In this document: positions 7,205 to 10,585 of the stretch, piece after piece
Position numbering within the stretch: the stretch's first letter is position 1
Layout of the letters: each line of letters begins with the position of its first letter
Source of the DNA: Clostridia bacterium
Lineage (GTDB): Bacteria; Bacillota; Clostridia; Lutisporales; Lutisporaceae
Length of the DNA: 10,585 bases
Assembly: GCA_029256365.1 (NCBI GenBank)
Contig: JAQSYB010000035.1
Location: forward strand, 1 to 10,585
Direction: 5' to 3'
Notes under the pieces: model-generated
Databases searched by the model: none
Told to the model about the DNA's origin: nothing
What the model saw: the letters and a program-made list of their open reading frames with translations, nothing else
Position numbers and translations under genes: made by a program

Positions 7205-7357
7205 GGAATAACTATAAAAGTATGAGGATATCAGTGCTAGAGTGATAAAATCGTGGATAATATACGAGACTTGGTGATGTTATTCCATCACTGTCATATA
7301 ATCAGGAATAAAGGTACACATTAAGGTATACTAATTTTTAAAGACTGGAATAACTAT
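7205..7357. repeat. Short direct repeat GGAATAACTAT with an inverted partial copy
   Basis: Two perfect 11-base copies lie at 7205-7215 and 7347-7357. The inverted copy GTTATTCC at 7279-7286 lies about midway between them. The second direct copy overlaps the spacer of the likely ATPase promoter, so a regulator binding site is conceivable. Confidence 0.5.
7274..7291. promoter_or_regulatory. Perfect 6-base palindrome (operator-like or small hairpin)
   Basis: GTGATG (7274-7279) and CATCAC (7286-7291) flank TTATTC. G-T pairs can extend the stem by two. No T-tract follows, so it is not a terminator. It lies upstream of the ATPase promoter candidate and contains the inverted repeat copy. Confidence 0.35.
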
Positions 7358-7365
7358 GATATAAT
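7357..7365 (+). promoter_or_regulatory. Likely extended -10 promoter of the V/A-type ATPase operon
   Basis: TGATATAAT (7357-7365) is an extended -10 element with a perfect TATAAT. The -35 side is only T/A-rich (about 7336-7342), which fits extended -10 promoters. It would leave a leader of roughly 35 bases before the ATG at 7407. Confidence 0.5.
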
Positions 7366-7406
7366 CGAGGAATATAAACTCAAATATGGAATTAACAGGT
7401 GGATAT

Positions 7407-7733
7407 ATGGATAACAATATTAGCTTACAAATAAAAAGAATTATTGAAGTGGACAGAAGAGCGGTAGAGCTGGGAAATAAGAGAGAGAACGAGCTTAAGC
7501 AGCTAAATCAGTCTAATAAGAATGAATTAGACAATATTGAAGCACAGCTGAAAGCCACGAAGGAAGAAGCGAAGAAAACCTATGAGATGATGGTAAGGCA
7601 AGCACAAAAAGAGGCAAAGACTGTAGCTGAAGAAACAAACAATAAGCTTGATAAGGTGGAGAATATTTTAAGCCTGGAAATTGATGCAATTGCATTTGAT
7701 TGGTGGAACAAAATACTTAACAGCCTAAAATAA
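7407..7733 (+). CDS. Small coiled-coil protein, candidate V/A-type ATPase peripheral-stalk subunit (G/H-like)
   Basis: 108 residues, highly charged and almost wholly helical, with a long Lys/Glu-rich heptad-like stretch (about 12-90) and a conspicuous C-terminal AFDWWNKIL. It is the first gene of a V/A-type ATPase operon, 23 bases before subunit C. A short helical protein at this place is normally the stalk subunit called G, H or (in Enterococcus hirae) NtpF, which pairs with subunit E to hold the catalytic head against subunit I. I recognise no firm sequence signature, so the call leans on position and shape. The ATG at 7407 follows AGGTGG with a short four-base gap; an in-frame ATG at 7386 has only a distant GAGGA and is less likely. 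Alternatively it is an unrelated helical protein. Confidence 0.7.
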   Translation: MDNNISLQIKRIIEVDRRAVELGNKRENELKQLNQSNKNELDNIEAQLKATKEEAKKTYEMMVRQAQKEAKTVAEETNNKLDKVENILSLEIDAIAFDWWNKILNSLK

Positions 7734-7756
7734 GTTGTTTTGAGAGGTAATGTATC

Positions 7757-8812
7757 ATGAGCAACATTAGCAGATTTGCAGCTGTAAATACGAAAATTAA
7801 AACACTTGAAGGCGAATTTTTATCAATAGAGGACTATAAAAGCATACTAGAACAAAAAAGTGTTGCTGATGTAGCAAGATATCTAAAAAGTGAGACAGCC
7901 TATAAAGAGGTTCTGGAGAGCATAGATATAAATAAGGTGCATAGAGCTAACTTGGAGAGTCTGGTCAAGCAAAAGATGTTGAATAATATTGATAAAATAA
8001 TTCATTACTTCAATGGCAACTATAAAAGGTTTATCAATACGCTATATGCAAAATATGAAATTGAAGAGCTTAAGGCAATCGCTCGAGCAGTATACAATGG
8101 CATGGATACCAAGCCCTATCGCAATAGTGTGTTTATAGGCAAATACAGCAAGATTGATGAAGAACGCGTATTTAATGCAAAGTATATCAGGGATATCATA
8201 GAGGCTTTTGAGGGTACTGCCTTTTTTAGATATTTACAGCCCTTGCTGGACAATAACATCAAGGAAAATCTATTTCGGTTTGAAATGGTGTTAGACGCGT
8301 CCTATTATGAAATACTCCAAAAAGAGTGGGATAGGCTGGATAAGCATGATACAGAAGTCCTGGAAAAGGCCCAAGGGATTATGGCTGATTTACTTAATTT
8401 GCAATGGATATATAGAGGAATCAAATTTTATCATCTTAGCCCAGAGGAGCTTTTAAACTATACGATTCATATAGGCTATAGACTAAGTGACAGCTTTATT
8501 AAACAGCTTTGCTACTCAAAAAGCTTGGATGAATTTTATGAAATGACGGCACAGACAAGATACAGTTTTCTTTTTAAAAATGATGAGACGACAGATATCT
8601 TTATGGAAAGACGGTTGGAAAGACATATGTATTTCGAGTTGAAGGCTGTAGAAAGAAGCAATCCCATGACAATCATTACGACCTTCGCATATATAAAACT
8701 CATGGAAATAGAAGTACGGGACTTGATTTCAATGATTGAGATGATCAGATATGGGATGCCTGAAGCTGAGGCAGAGAAATACCTAATACGGACTTTGAAC
8801 GGAGGGGTGTAA
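7757..8812 (+). CDS. ntpC: V/A-type ATPase subunit C (V-type subunit d homologue)
   Basis: 351 residues, all-helical, matching the usual length of about 330-350 for subunit C of V/A-type ATPases. This subunit sits as a socket between the central rotor stalk and the membrane ring and helps link the soluble head to the membrane sector. Family-like features are the N-terminal AAVNTKIKTLEGEFLS followed by EDY (8-27), and the C-terminal block from NPMTIITTFAYIKLMEIEVRDL to the final helix (about 301-351), which resembles the typical ending of this family. The ATG at 7757 has AGAGGT eight bases upstream. The gene lies between the small stalk-like gene and subunit I, four bases before the latter, so it is clearly co-transcribed. 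No frameshift or missing part is seen. The symbol follows Enterococcus naming; atpC is also used. Confidence 0.93.
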   Translation: MSNISRFAAVNTKIKTLEGEFLSIEDYKSILEQKSVADVARYLKSETAYKEVLESIDINKVHRANLESLVKQKMLNNIDKIIHYFNGNYKRFINTLYAKYEIEELKAIARAVYNGMDTKPYRNSVFIGKYSKIDEERVFNAKYIRDIIEAFEGTAFFRYLQPLLDNNIKENLFRFEMVLDASYYEILQKEWDRLDKHDTEVLEKAQGIMADLLNLQWIYRGIKFYHLSPEELLNYTIHIGYRLSDSFIKQLCYSKSLDEFYEMTAQTRYSFLFKNDETTDIFMERRLERHMYFELKAVERSNPMTIITTFAYIKLMEIEVRDLISMIEMIRYGMPEAEAEKYLIRTLNGGV

Positions 8813-8816
8813 GAAT

Positions 8817-10585
8817 ATGGCTGTTGAAAAGATGAAGGTAGTAGGAATAGTGGGCAGCAACAGCGATCTGGACAAAGTAGCGAGAATGGTCATAATGAAT
8901 GGAAATATGCATATTCTGAATGCATTGTCAGAGTTAAACAGCAATTTTATTGAGTTAAAGACATCAGAAGCGAATATCGATGTGATGCAGGAACTGAATG
9001 ATATCAGACCCTATACCTCCGTGGCGGATTTTTCAGAGGATGAAAGAATCATAAAAGCCTTTCATGACTTATTGAGTATGAAGCCCAAAATAGTAAAACG
9101 CTATATCGATCCCACCTTTAATTACCACGACTTAATGGAGGATTTCAAGAAAAACTATGAGGCTGTAAAGCATACCATAGAAAGAATTGAAGAGCTTCAG
9201 GCGCTTATCAGCACCAATGAAAAGTATATTACAAATTTGCATCATGCAAGCAGAGAAGGGCTGGATGTAGGAACACTGCTCGGATTGCGATATTTTGACT
9301 TTGATATGATGTCTCTATCTCGAGAAAAGTACAAGAAGCTAAAGCTAAACTATGAAAATATACCATCGGTAGTAATACACCTTGGTGTCTTTGAGGATAG
9401 TGATATTATAGCTGCAATTACTCCTAAAGAGTTAAAGGAAGATGCAGAGCGGATTTTTGTATCATTAAATATATTAAAGCTAGATATTCCTAAGGGCTAT
9501 GCCGGCACCACAGAGAATATTATCAAAACACTGCAGCATGAAGTGCTTCATATGAAACAAGAAATTGAAAAGCTAAAAGCAGAAGTACAGCTGCATAGAG
9601 AAAAATATGAACCTGTAATAGCAAAGTCTTATACTATGCTGGTAGTGGAGCAAAAAATTGAGAATATAAAATCAGAAATTGCAATAGGGGAAAATTTGTT
9701 TTTGTTGTTTGGATTTCTGCCAGTCGGTGATTTAGAAATATTCCAATCGCAAATCAATTGCATATTTAAGGATCAAGTCATGCTATTGATAGAGGATGTA
9801 GAAAAAAGGAAATATGGGCATTCGCCCCCAACGAAGCTGAAAAATAATATGATATTTAAGCCTTTTGAGTCGTTAGTAGAGATGTATGGTATTCCTACGT
9901 ATCATGAAAAGGATCCAACGCCTTTTTTTGCATTAAGCTACATGCTTTTGTTTGGAGCGATGTTTGGTGATTTGGGGCAAGGTTTTGTTATATTTGCTGG
10001 GGGCTTATTATTGAAATATGCAATGAAAAATGATTCCTTTGGAGGCATATTAGCAAGACTTGGAATCAGTTCAATGTTTTTTGGACTGTTGTATGGCAGT
10101 GTATTTGGAAATGAAGAGATAATAGAACATCTGCTCATCAAGCCTATGGACAATATTAATACCATGCTTATAAGTGCTATCGTTTTGGGCATTATGCTGA
10201 TCAATATAAGTTATATTTACAGCTTGATGAATTTATATAAAAGAAAAGATTTGGAGGAAGGGGTTTTTGGTAGAGAAGGAGTAGCCGGCTATTTGTTCTT
10301 TTTGGTTCTAATTTTATTTATATTGGATAAGGTTGTGAATCTAATAGGGCTTGCTACATGGATCTATTTACTTGTTCTAGGAGCGTTATTGCTTATTATG
10401 GTCTTTAAACAGCCTTTGGATCATTTCATTAGAGGAGAAAAAGAGCTCTATGAGGATGGTGCAGCTGATTATTATATAGAAGCAGGATTTGGTGTCATAG
10501 AAACCATTTTATCCGTGGCATCAAATATTATATCCTTTATCAGAGTAGGAGCCTTTGCCCTCAACCATGTTGGCTTATATATTGC
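8817..10585 (+). CDS. ntpI: V/A-type ATPase subunit I (a-subunit homologue), 3' end cut by the window
   Basis: 589 codons are present; the family is usually about 630-660 residues, so only the last helices are missing. The cytoplasmic half (1-365) has two long coiled coils (about 105-140 and 232-266) that form the arm holding the peripheral stalks. The membrane half starts near residue 366 with TPFFALSYMLLFGAMFGDLGQG; MFGDLGQG (382-389) is a family hallmark. Near the end is SFIRVGAFALNH with Arg576, the conserved arginine that faces the rotor ring and is essential for ion passage. It is thus the stator channel of a rotary ATPase moving H+ or Na+. The ATG at 8817 lies seven bases after GGAGGGGTG, which overlaps the end of the subunit C gene. 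The rotor-ring gene (K) would be expected next. Confidence 0.95.
   Translation, partial: MAVEKMKVVGIVGSNSDLDKVARMVIMNGNMHILNALSELNSNFIELKTSEANIDVMQELNDIRPYTSVADFSEDERIIKAFHDLLSMKPKIVKRYIDPTFNYHDLMEDFKKNYEAVKHTIERIEELQALISTNEKYITNLHHASREGLDVGTLLGLRYFDFDMMSLSREKYKKLKLNYENIPSVVIHLGVFEDSDIIAAITPKELKEDAERIFVSLNILKLDIPKGYAGTTENIIKTLQHEVLHMKQEIEKLKAEVQLHREKYEPVIAKSYTMLVVEQKIENIKSEIAIGENLFLLFGFLPVGDLEIFQSQINCIFKDQVMLLIEDVEKRKYGHSPPTKLKNNMIFKPFESLVEMYGIPTYHEKDPTPFFALSYMLLFGAMFGDLGQGFVIFAGGLLLKYAMKNDSFGGILARLGISSMFFGLLYGSVFGNEEIIEHLLIKPMDNINTMLISAIVLGIMLINISYIYSLMNLYKRKDLEEGVFGREGVAGYLFFLVLILFILDKVVNLIGLATWIYLLVLGALLLIMVFKQPLDHFIRGEKELYEDGAADYYIEAGFGVIETILSVASNIISFIRVGAFALNHVGLYI

Larger units (their letters stand above)
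7100..7406. other. Intergenic region between divergent operons, with iterated GGAATA motif
   Basis: No gene is seen here. The stretch separates the leftward fapA operon from the rightward ATPase operon. GGAATA occurs on the plus strand at 7185, 7205, 7305, 7347 and 7369, and once inverted at 7281-7286. Two copies extend to the identical 11-mer GGAATAACTAT (7205-7215 and 7347-7357), and the inverted one to GTTATTCC (7279-7286). A small palindrome lies at 7274-7291. Promoter-like sequences occur near the right end. Confidence 0.6.

Noticed and set aside
7100..7406. A riboswitch (for example a sodium-sensing one) ahead of the ATPase operon
   Set aside because: The best promoter candidate leaves only about 35 bases of leader, and I see no conserved riboswitch core or expression-platform hairpin. 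A covariance-model search of this region would settle it.
7100..7406. CRISPR or other regular repeat array
   Set aside because: The GGAATA copies are short and irregularly spaced, with no constant repeat-spacer pattern.
9938..10204. Minus-strand open frame of 88 codons
   Set aside because: It lies inside the subunit I gene, whose frame is uninterrupted and carries family motifs; the reverse frame is a shadow.

Overview
The window looks like chromosomal DNA from a low-GC, Gram-positive anaerobe of the Clostridia type. The evidence is the AT-rich sequence, strong purine-rich Shine-Dalgarno sites, a tyrosyl T-box leader ahead of tyrS, and a V/A-type (Ntp-like) ATPase operon. I cannot name the species. 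Nothing points to a mobile element, phage, CRISPR array, tRNA or rRNA.

Left part, 1-1230 (minus strand): the N-terminal part of a small lipoprotein gene, possibly of the YhcN/YlaJ sporulation type, runs off the left edge. Upstream of it lies a complete EamA/DMT-type membrane transporter gene.

Centre-left, 1290-2905 (plus strand): a near-consensus promoter, a T-box riboswitch with a UAC (Tyr) specifier and an intrinsic attenuator precede tyrS. A strong hairpin after tyrS works as a terminator in both directions, because the next operon converges on it.

Centre, 2902-7045 (minus strand): a tight three-gene operon, transcribed right to left. It encodes a FapA/DUF342 beta-helix protein, then a protein with three apparent GAF-like domains and no recognisable output domain, then a HAD-family hydrolase. 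The gaps are 13-15 bases, and the HAD Shine-Dalgarno directly abuts the stop codon of the gene before it. A shared regulatory or cell-envelope role is possible, but the sequence alone does not prove it.

Right part, 7055-10585 (plus strand): an intergenic region of about 350 bases carries an iterated GGAATA motif, a small palindrome and a likely extended -10 promoter. It leads into a V/A-type ATPase operon with a short coiled-coil protein (candidate peripheral-stalk subunit), subunit C and subunit I, the last cut by the window edge. Downstream genes (K, E, F, A, B, D) would be expected outside the window. This rotary enzyme couples ATP to H+ or Na+ movement across the membrane; which ion cannot be told here.

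Most of the window is ordinary housekeeping sequence. The parts most worth a second look are the fapA-GAF-HAD operon, the repeat-rich region before the ATPase operon, and the divergent small stalk-like protein. I did not find a clear new defence or mobile system.
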